Source: CAVPXC01 sp963709505
GTDB lineage: Bacteria; Chloroflexota; Anaerolineae; JAAEKA01
Direction: 5' to 3'
Length of the DNA: 64,000 nt
Assembly (NCBI GenBank): GCA_963709505.1
Contig: CAVPXC010000003.1
Location: 1-64,000 of the forward strand
Shown here: positions 43,154 to 52,701 of the stretch, one piece after another
Layout: each line of letters opens with the position of its first letter
How positions within the stretch are numbered: the stretch's first letter is position 1
Position numbers and translations under genes: made by a program
Notes under the pieces: model-generated
What the model saw: the letters and a program-made list of their open reading frames with translations, nothing else
Database searches by the model: none
What the model was told of the DNA's origin: nothing

Positions 43154-45031
43154 ATGCCAACATCAATCTGGGATAATGAGATTCAGGATGCTCTGGAAGA
43201 AGCTAGATCCCGCACACGAGGGGACGTCAGGGCGGTAGCCAATCGGCCGGCGCCGTTTCCATCGCCGGCCGACTGGCGCGATCCGTGGATCTATTTCGCG
43301 CTGCTAGACCGCTTCAACAACCCGTCGGCGCCGCCGAAACACTCCTGGGACGGGGCACACAACGCCTTCCAGGGCGGCACGCTCAACGGACTGCGCGACC
43401 AGCTCGACTATCTGCAAGAGCTGGGTGTCGGAGCGATCTGGCTCTCTCCTGTGCAGAAGAACTGCCAGTACCAGGAGAGCTACCACGGCTATGGCATCCA
43501 GGATTTTGTCGCCATCGATCCGCGCCTGGCGTCCGACCCGGAGGCAGCGCGGCAGGATCCATCTCTGGTGGAAAGCGAGCTGCGGGCCTTGGTGGATGCG
43601 GCCCACGCTCGGGGCATTTATGTCATCTTCGACATTGTGCTCAATCATGCGGGCGACGTCTTCGAGTACGTGCTCGACGATGGTCGCAGTGAGGGCATGG
43701 TACCCTGGCGCAATGATCGTTATCCAATTCGCTGGCGGGACGCCGATGGCCGCGGGCGTGCCGACTGGAGCGAAGCACCCGTGGACCCGCCGGCCGATGC
43801 CGCGATCTGGCCGCAAGAGCTGCGGCGCAATGCGCTCATGCGCCGGCACGGCAATGCCTTCGACCGGCCGGCTTCCGAGCAGGAGATCGGCGGCGATTTC
43901 TTTACACTTAAGGAGTTTGACACCGACTTCAAGGAGTTTACCGAGGAGCGCGGCGTGTATCGCCCGGTGCGGACGGCCCTGATTCGTGCCTACCAGTACC
44001 TGATCGCCAAGTACGATGTGGACGGCTTCCGCATCGATACGCTCAAGTACATCGAACCTGAGTTTGCGCAGGTATTTGGCAACGCGATTCGCGAATACGC
44101 GCTGAGCCTGGGCAAGAAGAATTTCTTCACCTTCGGCGAGGTCTACGACGGCGAGGAGAAGATCGCCCACTTCATCGGCCGCAATGCGCTCGATCCGGGC
44201 GACATGACAGGCGTCAACGCCGCACTGGACTTTCCGCTCTTTTTCCAGTTGCCGGCCGTCGTCAAAGGCATGCTGCCGCCTCAAGCCGTGGCGAATGTCT
44301 TCGAGCGCCGCAAGGCGATCCTGCGCGGATTAATCAGCTCTCACGGCGAAATCGGCCGCTATTTCGTCACATTCCTGGACAACCACGACCAAAACCAGCG
44401 TTTTTACTACAGCGATCCTGCCAATCCACACGCCTTCGACGATCAGGTCAGCATGGCGGTGGCCTGCTTGTTTGCCCTACAGGGCATTCCCAGCCTGTAC
44501 TACGGGACCGAACAAGGCCTGCACGGCAGCGGGAACTCGCCCGAGGCAGTGCGTGAGGCGCTTTGGGGCAAGCCAAACGGCTTTGACCGGGCTCATCCCT
44601 TCTATCAGGCGGTGCGTGACATGTCGGCTGTGCGCAATGAACAGCCGGCCCTGCGCTATGGACGCCAATACTTCCGACCCATCTCTGGGAACGGCGCCCA
44701 GTTCGGCATGTCCACCTTTGCCCCCGGCGTACTGGCCTTCTCGCGCATCCTCAACGACGACGAGGTGGTGGTGGTTGCCAACACCGATCCTCACTCGTCC
44801 TGGCAAGGCCAGGTGCTTGTCGACCTGGCGCTGAATCCGCCAGCTTCTCGGTACGAAGCCCTCTACAGCAACCGGCGCAGCGCCGGGGACGTGCAGGTTG
44901 AGCCGGTGCTTCACAAGAGCGCGGGCCACGTGGAAATCCACCACGCGGACGGTGGAGTAAGTTTTGGCCCTGCCCGCGTGCTGCCGGTCAGCCTGCAGCC
45001 GAGTGAGGTCGTGATCCTGCGCAGGTTGTGA
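43154..45031 (+). CDS. Alpha-amylase family glycoside hydrolase (GH13)
   Basis: Intact 626-residue GH13 enzyme. The four conserved regions are DIVLNH (region I), GFRIDTLKY with the nucleophile Asp (II), FTFGEVYD with the acid/base Glu (III) and FLDNHDQ (IV). An N-terminal linker precedes WIYFALLDRFNNP, the typical start of the barrel. No signal peptide is seen, so it probably acts in the cytoplasm on maltodextrins or glycogen-like glucans; exact specificity cannot be told. The C-terminal beta-domain (residues ~520-626) is complete. The ATG 43154 follows AGAGGAAAAC. The next gene starts two bases after the stop, so both are one operon. Confidence 0.93.
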   Translation: MPTSIWDNEIQDALEEARSRTRGDVRAVANRPAPFPSPADWRDPWIYFALLDRFNNPSAPPKHSWDGAHNAFQGGTLNGLRDQLDYLQELGVGAIWLSPVQKNCQYQESYHGYGIQDFVAIDPRLASDPEAARQDPSLVESELRALVDAAHARGIYVIFDIVLNHAGDVFEYVLDDGRSEGMVPWRNDRYPIRWRDADGRGRADWSEAPVDPPADAAIWPQELRRNALMRRHGNAFDRPASEQEIGGDFFTLKEFDTDFKEFTEERGVYRPVRTALIRAYQYLIAKYDVDGFRIDTLKYIEPEFAQVFGNAIREYALSLGKKNFFTFGEVYDGEEKIAHFIGRNALDPGDMTGVNAALDFPLFFQLPAVVKGMLPPQAVANVFERRKAILRGLISSHGEIGRYFVTFLDNHDQNQRFYYSDPANPHAFDDQVSMAVACLFALQGIPSLYYGTEQGLHGSGNSPEAVREALWGKPNGFDRAHPFYQAVRDMSAVRNEQPALRYGRQYFRPISGNGAQFGMSTFAPGVLAFSRILNDDEVVVVANTDPHSSWQGQVLVDLALNPPASRYEALYSNRRSAGDVQVEPVLHKSAGHVEIHHADGGVSFGPARVLPVSLQPSEVVILRRL

Positions 45032-45032
45032 G

Positions 45033-45851
45033 ATGTCGGACTCACCCTGGCGTTTGTTGATCACTCCGCCGGCCGGCGGAGCCTGGAACATGGCGGTCGA
45101 CGAAGCCATTGCGGCTCACGCCGGCCGCGGTGACGTGCCGCCGACCCTGCGCTTCTACCGGTGGGAGCCGGCCTGTGTTTCCCTCGGCCGGCACCAGCCA
45201 CTGGCTGACATCGACCTGGCGCGTTGTCGAGCTCTGGGCTACAACGTCGTGCGACGGCCCACCGGCGGTCGGGCTATCCTGCATACCGACGAGCTAACGT
45301 ATTCCGTGGCAGGGCCACAGAACAACCCGGTACTGGCTGGCGCCGTGCTTGACAGCTACCTGCGGCTCAGTCAGGGATTGCTGGCAGGGCTTGCGCGGCT
45401 GGGATTGATAGTCGCCAAGGCGCCGCCGACGAGCCGGTCAGGCGCGGACGCCGGCCCGGTCTGTTTCGAAGTTCCGAGCGCGTACGAAATCGTGGCTGGC
45501 GGTAAGAAGCTCGTGGGCAGCGCGCAGAGCCGGCGGCAGGGCTGGGTGTTGCAGCACGGAACCTTGCCGCTGGTCGGCGACGTGACGCGGCTCGTCGAGG
45601 TCGTGGTCGTACCCGACGAAGCCGAGCGCTCGGCGTTGCGCGCCGGCCTGGCCGAGCGCGCCGTGACTGTCGCCGATCTGCTTGGACGGCCAGTGACTTT
45701 CGAGCAAGCAGCCGCAGCGCTCGCGGCCGGATTCGAGGAAGCGTTGGGCATCCACCTGATGCCCGCGTCGCTCACGGCCGAGGAGGCAGCGACGGCCGAA
45801 CGCCTGCGCCGGGAGGTATACGCCAGCGGCAGCTGGAACGCGAAGTTCTAG
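45033..45851 (+). CDS. Octanoyltransferase/lipoate-protein ligase family protein (LipM-like)
   Basis: A 272-residue member of the biotin/lipoate transferase family. The conserved RRPTGGRAILH motif is near residue 72, and VCFEVPSAYEIVAGGKKLVGSAQSR near 146 contains the Cys of LipM-type octanoyltransferases. LQHGTLPL follows. These enzymes transfer octanoate from acyl carrier protein to GcvH or E2 domains for lipoate synthesis. A lipoate ligase is possible, but the Cys motif favours octanoyl transfer. It is coupled to the amylase gene and followed by a strong terminator. Confidence 0.85.
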   Translation: MSDSPWRLLITPPAGGAWNMAVDEAIAAHAGRGDVPPTLRFYRWEPACVSLGRHQPLADIDLARCRALGYNVVRRPTGGRAILHTDELTYSVAGPQNNPVLAGAVLDSYLRLSQGLLAGLARLGLIVAKAPPTSRSGADAGPVCFEVPSAYEIVAGGKKLVGSAQSRRQGWVLQHGTLPLVGDVTRLVEVVVVPDEAERSALRAGLAERAVTVADLLGRPVTFEQAAAALAAGFEEALGIHLMPASLTAEEAATAERLRREVYASGSWNAKF

Positions 45852-45856
45852 CACAA

Positions 45857-45890
45857 AGAACGGTCCGATCGCCGAAGATCGGACCGTTCT
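45857..45890 (+). terminator. Terminator hairpin after the lipM-like gene
   Basis: AGAACGGTCCGATC pairs perfectly with its complement across the loop GCCGAA, six bases after the stop. It shares the AGAACGG outer stem and a loop ending in GAA with the hairpin at 4904-4937. Confidence 0.8.
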
Positions 45891-45994
45891 GGGAGTATCT
45901 TGCTACAACACAACTCGCCGCGTCAGGGTGAGCGTACAGGCTGTAAGCCAACCCGGTGGGATCGTGCTCTGGCAGGTCGCACAAAGCGGGAGTC

Positions 45995-46018
45995 AGGTCG
46001 CGCAAGGCCGTGCCCCTA
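45995..46018. repeat. Remnant of a GTAGGGGC-ended repeat element
   Basis: GCAAGGCCGTGCCCCTAC matches, as its complement, the terminal repeats of the element at 59107-59279 with few mismatches. Only one end is present here, so it looks like a remnant. Confidence 0.45.
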
Positions 46019-46057
46019 CCCCGGATTATTGAGAAGATACGAAGATTGTTATTCAAA

Positions 46058-46415
46058 GGGGAACGTTTCACTCTGCCTCTTTGTTGCCAAATTCCTAAAT
46101 CCTTCCGCGTTTGAAGTGGAACTCAAAATCAAGAATATTGGCAGCAATGTTATCAACTTTTCTTACGGTGCCTCCAATGTTGCGGTTGTCGATAATCTGG
46201 AGACCAGATATTCGTTAAGTACGATTGGTCAGCAGGGTCTTCAAGGATCGTTAATGCTGAATCCCGGCGAGACATCGAGTCTCTACAATGCTGGCATCTG
46301 GAGTTGGTATTTCACTGGTGACTTCGCCAATCCTTCCGTGACTAACCTCACGATCATCGTTACTGACGTGTCTACAATAGATCGCGCTGAATGGGTGTTT
46401 CCCGTTTTCCATTGA
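46058..46415 (+). pseudogene. Fragment of an AT-richer beta-sandwich-like protein
   Basis: A ~118-codon stretch with lower GC than its surroundings and clear protein-like composition: FEVELKIKNIGSNVINFSYG, then LMLNPGETSSLYNAG, WSWYFTGD, LTIIVTDVS, ending AEWVFPVFH. The alternating strands and the VELKIKNIG start resemble small extracellular beta-sandwich domains. No ribosome site or convincing start is seen. The open frame upstream to 45900 is GC-rich repeat remnant. I read it as the 3' end of a truncated, possibly transferred gene. Confidence 0.42.
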
Positions 46416-46565
46416 GGTCTCATGTTTGCTCTGTAATGACGGCTATTTGAGCAAGTCCGAGCCACCAAGAGAAGGGCCGTCATCGTCTGCGAGCCTCTTA
46501 ATCTACGCAGAATTAGGTACGAGGGATTATTACATACTGGAAGCCGGCCATCTCCGCAACCCAAT
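46416..46565. other. Gap with nothing recognised
   Basis: No gene, hairpin or repeat stands out between the fragment and the convergent regulator gene. Confidence 0.4.
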
Positions 46566-49500
46566 TCAGCTCGCCGCCTTTACCTGTTCTGCCAGTGCGA
46601 CCGTTGCCGCCGACGGCGGTACGTCCAACTCCTCCCGCAGCCGCTCAACGCAGCGTTGGTAGGTTCGAAGGGCCTGGGCGCGGTTGCCCAGGCGCGCGTG
46701 GGCCAACATCAGCAGCCGGTAGGCCTGCTCCCAGCAGTCGTCGCGCTGCAAGATCGCCTGGCAGGCGTCGATGGTCTCCTGCCAGCGTCCTCGCTCGGCC
46801 AGAGCGCCTGCCAGCCGGTCGGCCGCGTGCAGGTACAGCCCCAGCAAGCGCTCCCGTTCCTCGCTGCACCAATCGTCGTAGGGGTAATCTTGGAGGTAGT
46901 CGCTCCGATAGCGTTCGAGCGCCTGTCGATAGCTGTCAAGGCTGGAGTCGATCCTCTGCTCGAAGAGCCGGTCGCCATCGACGACCAGGCGCTCAAACTC
47001 CGCAGCATCTAGCCACAAATCAGCCGTGGGACGCAGGCCATACAGGCTGTTGTCGCGCAGCACGTAGGCCGAGGGTGAACGAGCTGACAGCTCCGGCTCT
47101 AGAACACGGTAGAGCGTGCTCAGCGCGACCTTAAAATTGGTCTCGGCGGAACTCTCGACTCAGGCTGGGCCATAGCATATCAAGAATTTGATCTCGTTCC
47201 AACAGGCGATGGCGGAAGGTGAGCAACACCTGGAAGAGCTGCCGGGCTTTGTCGCGACGCCACTCCTGAGTGGTGATCTCGTGAGCGCCGCGCCAGACTT
47301 GGAACGCGCCGAGGGTCTGCACGCGCAGGGTATAGCCGGGATGCAACTCCAGCTTGCTCAGTCCCAACCAATTCAGCAGACCCTCGGCATAGGCCCGCTG
47401 CCGATTGGCCGTGCTGGCAAAAAGCAACAGGGGAACGATGCGACGTGGCTCAGGTGGTCCTAAGAGCGTTCGCTGGAGGAGGAGGAAATCGTACCCATGC
47501 TCGCGCACCGAGCGCAGGAGTTCGTCCAATCCACGCTCAAGCCGCACGCGGTCGCCGGTGGCCTGCCACACCAGGCACTGCCACAGCCTTGTGGCAGTTT
47601 CGCCAAAGGTATCGCTGCAGTCGCGAAACGCCGCTGCGGCCTCAACCAGCAGAGGCGATGCGTCGCCGGCGCGGCCAGCCTCGGCATAGGCCGCCGCCAA
47701 CGCCAGACGAATCAACGCCATGATCCACTCGTCCCCTGTTTGTCGTGCGATGGCTAGACCCTGAGCCGCGGCTTCCTCTGCGGCGGCGATGTTGCCGTGA
47801 AAGCCCTGGGCTCGACATAGACCCCAAAACGCCTCGACCTTGAGCCTGGGCACGGCCAGGGAGTCTGCAATCTCAATGGCTTCTCGGAAGCACTGGCCGG
47901 CGCGGCTATCGGCGGCTGATCCGGCCTGGACGTGCCACGCGTGCCCCTGGCGCATCAGTCCAACGGCTGTGATAAATGGGGAGCCTAGCGCCTGGCCACG
48001 CGCCGTGCCGTCCAGTGCACAGCGATAGGCCGCCTCGCCTTCGCCCTGGAACGCATGCACCAGCGCCAACAACAACAGGGTTTCGCGGTGGGCGCGCGGC
48101 CGCAGCACGGGTGAACGCTTCTCAGCATCGGCTCGTTCTTCAAGGATCGCGCGGGCCTCTGCGAGCCTTCCGGTGCGGATCAACACACGGACCGCAAGCT
48201 CGGCCTCGCTTGACATCTCCTCGCGCAGGGCTTTGGCCTGTTCCTGGAATTGCTGGGCGTCGTCGAGCCGGCCCAGGTTGAGCCTGTTTTCGGCCAGCAG
48301 CTCCAGCAGGCGGATGCGAGTTTCGCGATCCTCCTGTCCTTCTGACAGACGCAGCGCCTCTTGCAGTAAGTGCTCGGCCTGGCTGGGGTTGACCGTGTCC
48401 AGGTAGACGCGGGCCTGGCCGCGCAAGGCCTGACCGATGCCTTGCGTGTCTCCTTGTGCCCTGCTGTGCGTTTCGGCCTGCTTGTACCAGCTCAAAGCCT
48501 CGTTGAAACGGCTGTGCAGCCGTGCAACGTCGCCCAGGTAGGCCATCAACGGCGGGTGGCGTTCCAGAACATCGGGCGGAAGGGAATTGATCCAGCCGGC
48601 CAAGGTATCCAGCCGGCCGGCTCGCACCATGCCTTGGCCCATCGAGCGCAGCAAGCCGGCCGCGTCTTCCCAAGACTGCGCAGCCAGGAGATGGTGCAGC
48701 GCGCCTTCCAGATCATCTAGCTGGCGATAGCAGGCGGCGGCTTGTCGATGCGCTGCTCCAATCTCGGCGGAGGTCAACTGGCCCAATAGGAACTGGCGAA
48801 AGAGGTGGTGGTAGCGCGCATGGCCGTTGCCCAAGGCCACGACAAACAGACCGTGGTCCTGAAGGTAGTGCAAAATCGTTCCGGCGTCGTCCACGCCACC
48901 CTCGGCGGACGCCTGCTGCGACACGAGACACTCGCAGACCGCCGGCGTCAACTCGCGTAGCACGGCCGTTTGGCGCAGGAAAGCCAAGATGGCAGCGGGC
49001 TGCTGTGCCAACACTTCCTGAGCCAGGTAAGCGAACAAATCAGCGGCTGTGGTGGATCGCTGGCCCAACGCACGCCAGAGAACCGCCTGATTATCGTCCG
49101 ATTGGCGGCGGGCGCGTAGTCCTTGCCAAACTAGCTGCAGGGCAATGGCCCACCCCTCGGTCTCGGCTGTGAGGCGGCTGACCTCCTCCGGCGCCAGCCT
49201 GATTCCATCCTGGCCTGCGAACAGCGCCGCGACCTCGTCGGAAGTAAAGGCCAGCTCATCGCGCCCAATCTCCGCCATTTCGCCGCGTGCTCTCCAGGTG
49301 ACCTGTGAAGCCAGTAGCAGTGGCGCACGTGTTGCTAGCACGATATGCAGATCGTACGGCGCCCGGCCGATAAGGCGGTCAAGAGTCTGCAAGACCTGAG
49401 GCGACTGTGCCAGATGATGGGCGTCATCCAGCACCAGCAGCAGCGGCTCGCTGAGCAGCCGGTCGAGCTCGTTGACGAGCAGATCCACGGCTGCCGACCA

Positions 49501-49827
49501 CAGGGCCTGCCCTCCGCCGGCCTCCCACGTTTCCAGCGCCGCCAATGGCGCCTCCGAGAGATCTGGCACTGCCTCCCGCAAACTGTGCACCAGATGATGA
49601 ATAAACACCGACGGTTCGGCATCCTCGGCATCCATATGATACCAGGCGAGCCGGTGTCCCGCGCCGGCCAGGGCAGCCAGTGCCGTGCTCTTGCCATAGC
49701 CAGCTTCGGCGTGCACGATCGTGAGGCGATGGTCGAGTGCTTCCAGCAGCCGCGCGCTCAAGCGGGGTCGGTCGAGAACCCGCTTGGGCAAACGCGGCGG
49801 TGTGAGCTTGGTGTGGACGACGAGCAT
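46566..49827 (-). CDS. Large STAND/MalT-like ATPase regulator with C-terminal SARP-BTAD domains (one frameshift)
   Basis: Transcriptional regulator of about 1,087 residues when joined. The N-terminal NTPase starts KLTPPRLPKRVLDRPRL, with Walker A AEAGYGKSTALAA near 40, Walker B LLLVLDDAHHLA near 130 and a MalT-like WAIALQLVWQGL segment. The middle is TPR-like helical repeats (~400-830). The C-terminal DNA-binding domain (VQTLGAFQVWRG, KARQLFQVLLTFRHRLLERDQILDMLWP) is followed by a bacterial transcriptional activator domain (SLDSYRQALERYRSDYL, CQAILQRDDCWEQAYRLLM). One extra base near 47158 splits the frame; removing it gives SRESAETNFKVALSTLYRVLEP. The ATG 49827 precedes the family's usual start. 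It is divergent from the acyl-metabolism cluster and may control it. Confidence 0.9.
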
Positions 49828-50051
49828 GGTGGATGCCTTTGGCTTGTAACTCCACGGTAACTGGCTTGTGCTAGGATAGTGCTGTCGAGCCTGCTCCCCC
49901 GCCGGGCTTGTCCGTTGCAGATGAATTTGCTCGGGCCGGTCTCCGACCGTGTCCCGCCGTCGTTCATCTTTTTGGTCGCAGGGGCGCCTGCGCCCTACGG
50001 AACTTAGCATGATTGTAGCACGCTCTGCCGAAAAGCTAAAGCTGCGCTGCC

Positions 50052-50249
50052 ATGTCAGAAACCGTCATCAGCTCCTTCATTCTGCGCTTTTCCCAAGAGA
50101 CTCAGGTTGAGACGCCCTGGCGCGGCGTCGTGCGCCACGTCCAAAGCGACGAGGAGATCCGCTTTACTCGGATCGAGGAGGCGCTGCGTTTCATCGCGCG
50201 CTACATCGACCTGACCGGCGACCTGACAGGCGAGCCGGCGGTGGAGTAG
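50052..50249 (+). CDS. Small conserved-type hypothetical protein
   Basis: A 65-residue protein: SSFILRFSQETQVETPWRG, VVRHVQSDEEIRFTRIEEALRFIARYI. The pattern of two strands, WRGxVxHVQS, two strands and a helix recurs in many small proteins of unknown function in Chloroflexota and cyanobacteria, as I recall. It is first in the acyl-metabolism gene string, three bases before the KASIII-like gene. No strong ribosome site is seen. Confidence 0.6.
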   Translation: MSETVISSFILRFSQETQVETPWRGVVRHVQSDEEIRFTRIEEALRFIARYIDLTGDLTGEPAVE

Positions 50250-50252
50250 CCC

Positions 50253-51324
50253 ATGCCAGCTCAGCAACCTTCGGTCGGCATTGTCAGCGTTGGCACGTAC
50301 TCGCCCCCGGCGTTTCTTACTGCGGCCGAGATCGCCGCGGCCAGCGGGCTGCCGGAGTGGGTGATCCGAGACAAGCTGGGCATCACCCGCAAGCATGTGG
50401 CTGGGCCGGACGATCATCCCAACGAGATGGCGATCAAAGCCGCGCTGGATTGCCTGGCGCAGAGCGATGTCCCAGCCGGCGAGATCGACGTGGTGCTGTC
50501 CACCACGGAGGAGTGGCGCGAGTATCTGCTCTGGACCACCGGCATCCACCTGGCTTACGAGATTGGCGCAACGCGCGCCGTGGGCGGTGGACGTGCATAT
50601 GCGCTGTGCGACCACCGTGGGCGCGATGAAGATGGCCAAAGACATGATGCTGGCCGACCCGGAGATCAATACCGTGCTGATCGCCGGCGGCTACCGCGTG
50701 TCCGACTTCATCAATTTCCGCAACCAGCGTACGTCGTTCATGTGGAACATCGGCGCAGGCGCCGGCGCGATGCTGCTGCGCAGAGATTGGCCAGCTAATC
50801 ACGTGCTCGGCTCGCACATCATCGTCAACGGTAGCATGAGCAAGCACGCAGTGATTCCCGCCAGCGGTACGGCGCAGTTCCCGACGCCTCAGGCCATGGC
50901 CGGGGACAACGGCGTGCCGCCCGAGCTGTTCTATTTCGACTTGGTGGAGCCGGAGGCGATGAAGAACCGGCTCAACGCCGTCAGCATGGATAACTGGCTG
51001 CGCTGCGTGGACGAAGCGCTACGCAAGAGCGGCCGCAAGCACGATGGTTCGCCCCTGACGCGCCAGGACATCGACTACCTGAACATGATCCTGATCAAGC
51101 CCTCCGGGCATCGCGAGATGCTGGAGCACCTGGGCCTGACCGAGGAGCAGTCGTTCTATCTCGGCGAAATCGGCCACACCGGCGAGCAAGACGCCATGTT
51201 CAGCATCCGCGAGGGCTTACGCTCGGGCCGGGTCAAGGATGGTGACCTGATGGCCATCGTGGCGGCAGGTATCGGGTACGTGTGGGCGGCAGGGATTGTG
51301 CGGTGGGGATCGGTAGATTGGTAG
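50253..51324 (+). CDS. KASIII-like thiolase-fold protein 1 with altered catalytic triad (one frameshift)
   Basis: About 357 residues when joined. The N-terminal half of the thiolase fold reads VGIVSVGTYSPPAFLTAAEIA, with GLPEWVIRDKLGI, the usual KASIII start. The nucleophile Cys is in VDVHMRCATT, just after the frameshift near 50577 (one extra base). Normal KASIII enzymes then have HQAN and GN motifs. Here the equivalent places read LIKPSGHREM and IGHTGEQDAM, so the His/Asn pair is not standard. Claisen condensation is therefore uncertain; acyl transfer or hydrolysis is possible. The stop TAG is supplied by the following octamer array. Confidence 0.82.
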
Positions 51325-51361
51325 ATTGGTCGTGACCACCTTACCAATCTACCAATCTACC
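51312..51361. repeat. Octamer inverted repeat (GGTAGATT units)
   Basis: A 19-nt arm of GGTAGATT units (51312-51330) and its exact complement (51343-51361) with a 12-nt loop. The second TAG of the left arm is the stop of the KASIII-like gene. Confidence 0.88.
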
Positions 51362-51393
51362 AACAGACAAAACATCTAAACAGGAGCTAACAC

Positions 51394-52155
51394 ATGCGTC
51401 TCAAAGACAAAGTCACTCTCATCACCGGCGGAGCCGCCGGGATTGGCAAGGCGACCGCCCTACGATTCAAAGAAGAGGGCGCAACGGTTGTGATCTGCGA
51501 CGTCAACGAGGCCCTGGGCCAGGCCGTGACCGCCGAGCTTGAGCTGGCAGCATTCTACAAGGTCAACGTGGTGGATCGGCAGGACGTGCAGCGCTGGATC
51601 GACGACGTGGTCGCCCGCTTTGGCCGCATAGACGTGCTGGTCAACAACGCCGGCGTGCTGCGCGACGGTCGCTTGGTGGTCATGAAAGAGGGCGAGCTGG
51701 TCAAGCAGATGCCTGAGGCTGACTGGGACCTGGTGATCGGCGTCAACCTCAAAGGTGTTTTCAACTGCACGCAGGCCGTCGCGCCGGTGATGATCAAGCA
51801 GGGCAGCGGCGTGATCCTCAACGCCAGCTCGGTGGTCGGCTTGGATGGCAACTTCGGCCAAACTAACTATGTCGCCACCAAGGCCGGCGTGATCGGCATG
51901 ACCAAGGTGTGGGCACGCGAGCTGGGCCGCTACGGCATTCGCGTCAATGCCATCGCTCCCGGCTTTACCGCCACGGAGATGATCTTGCAGATGCCGGACA
52001 AGATCCGCGAGGAGATGGCGCGGCATGTGCCGCTGGGCCGCATGGGCGAGCCACGCGATATTGCTAATGGGTATTTGTTTCTGGCGTCGGATGAAGCCAG
52101 CTACGTGTCGGGTGTGGTGTTAAGGGTAGATGGCGGAATCGTGGTCGGAACCTGA
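51394..52155 (+). CDS. SDR-family NAD(P)-dependent oxidoreductase (FabG-like)
   Basis: Intact 253-residue short-chain dehydrogenase/reductase. The nucleotide-binding motif TGGAAGIGKATA is near residue 13, NNAG near 88, the catalytic Ser in NASSVVG and YVATK (Tyr-x-x-x-Lys) near 165. The C-terminus has DEASYVSGVVLRVDGG, typical of FabG-like members. An Asp in VICDVNE after strand 2 suggests NAD+ preference. Probably oxidises or reduces a hydroxyacyl or cyclic alcohol intermediate. A good AGGAG site precedes the ATG. A heptamer array begins directly after the stop. Confidence 0.94.
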   Translation: MRLKDKVTLITGGAAGIGKATALRFKEEGATVVICDVNEALGQAVTAELELAAFYKVNVVDRQDVQRWIDDVVARFGRIDVLVNNAGVLRDGRLVVMKEGELVKQMPEADWDLVIGVNLKGVFNCTQAVAPVMIKQGSGVILNASSVVGLDGNFGQTNYVATKAGVIGMTKVWARELGRYGIRVNAIAPGFTATEMILQMPDKIREEMARHVPLGRMGEPRDIANGYLFLASDEASYVSGVVLRVDGGIVVGT

Positions 52156-52156
52156 G

Positions 52157-52266
52157 GAATTGTCAATTGTGAATTGGCAATTGTCAATGGTCAATGAGCG
52201 GAAGCCGGAAAGAGCACTTCTGAATTGACAATTCACAAGTGACCATTCACCGTTGACAATTCTCAG
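52157..52266. repeat. Heptamer array (AATTGTC units) with inverted copies
   Basis: Units AATTGTC, AATTGTG, AATTGGC, AATTGTC, AATGGTC run from 52159 to about 52194. A spacer containing GGAAGCCGGAAAG follows, then inverted units (GAATTGACAATTCACAA, GTTGACAATTC) to 52263. It separates the SDR gene from the four-helix bundle gene. Confidence 0.82.
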
Positions 52267-52280
52267 AGGGAGGAGAACCC

Positions 52281-52640
52281 ATGGCAAAAGGTGATGACAT
52301 TGAGGAACGACTGATAGACTTTGCAGTCAGAGTGATCAATCTGTGCGGCCATTTACCTGATACGGCGGCGGCCAGGCATGTCTCCGGCCAGTTGCTGAGG
52401 AGTGGCACGGCACCCGCACCGCACTATTCGGAGGCAAGAGGCGCAGAAAGCAGTCGTGATTTCATCCACAAGCTGGGTATTTGTCTGAAGGAGCTTAACG
52501 AATCACGCGTCTGGTTGAAGATCATCATCAGAAGCCAGATGATACCCGAAGCCAGCATGCGAAGCATCCTCGAAGAATGCGACGAACTCTGCCGGATCAT
52601 CAGCTCAAGCATCAAAACAACCAGAAGCAACCAACGCTGA
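52281..52640 (+). CDS. Four-helix bundle protein (TIGR02436 / 23S rRNA intervening-sequence type)
   Basis: A 119-residue helical protein. The family pattern is complete: LIDFAVRVINLCGHLPDTAAARHVSGQLLRSGTAPA, then YSEARGAESSRDFIHKLGICLKELNESRVWL and a final helix LEECDELCRIISSSIKT. Relatives occur in 23S rRNA intervening sequences and as the Avd accessory of diversity-generating retroelements; stand-alone copies have no known function. A strong GGGAGGAGA site precedes the ATG. The gene interrupts an otherwise metabolic operon and is bracketed on both sides by AATTGTC-type repeats. Confidence 0.9.
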   Translation: MAKGDDIEERLIDFAVRVINLCGHLPDTAAARHVSGQLLRSGTAPAPHYSEARGAESSRDFIHKLGICLKELNESRVWLKIIIRSQMIPEASMRSILEECDELCRIISSSIKTTRSNQR

Positions 52641-52655
52641 CTCCCCTCCGGCATT

Positions 52656-52693
52656 AACCATTGCCAATTGACAATTCCCAATTGACAATTTTG
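52656..52693. repeat. Heptamer repeat units after the four-helix bundle gene
   Basis: CCATTGCCAATTGACAATTCCCAATTGACAATTTT holds four inverted-orientation units of the AATTGTC family, so the small gene is bracketed by the same repeat. Confidence 0.75.
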
Positions 52694-52701
52694 GAGTCTT
52701 C

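Noticed and set aside
46426..46662. A 78-codon frame after the fragment
   Set aside because: It runs into the convergent regulator gene, has no ribosome site and shows no protein-like pattern.
52281..52640. Diversity-generating retroelement (Avd-like four-helix protein)
   Set aside because: No reverse transcriptase and no template/variable repeat pair is visible in the window.
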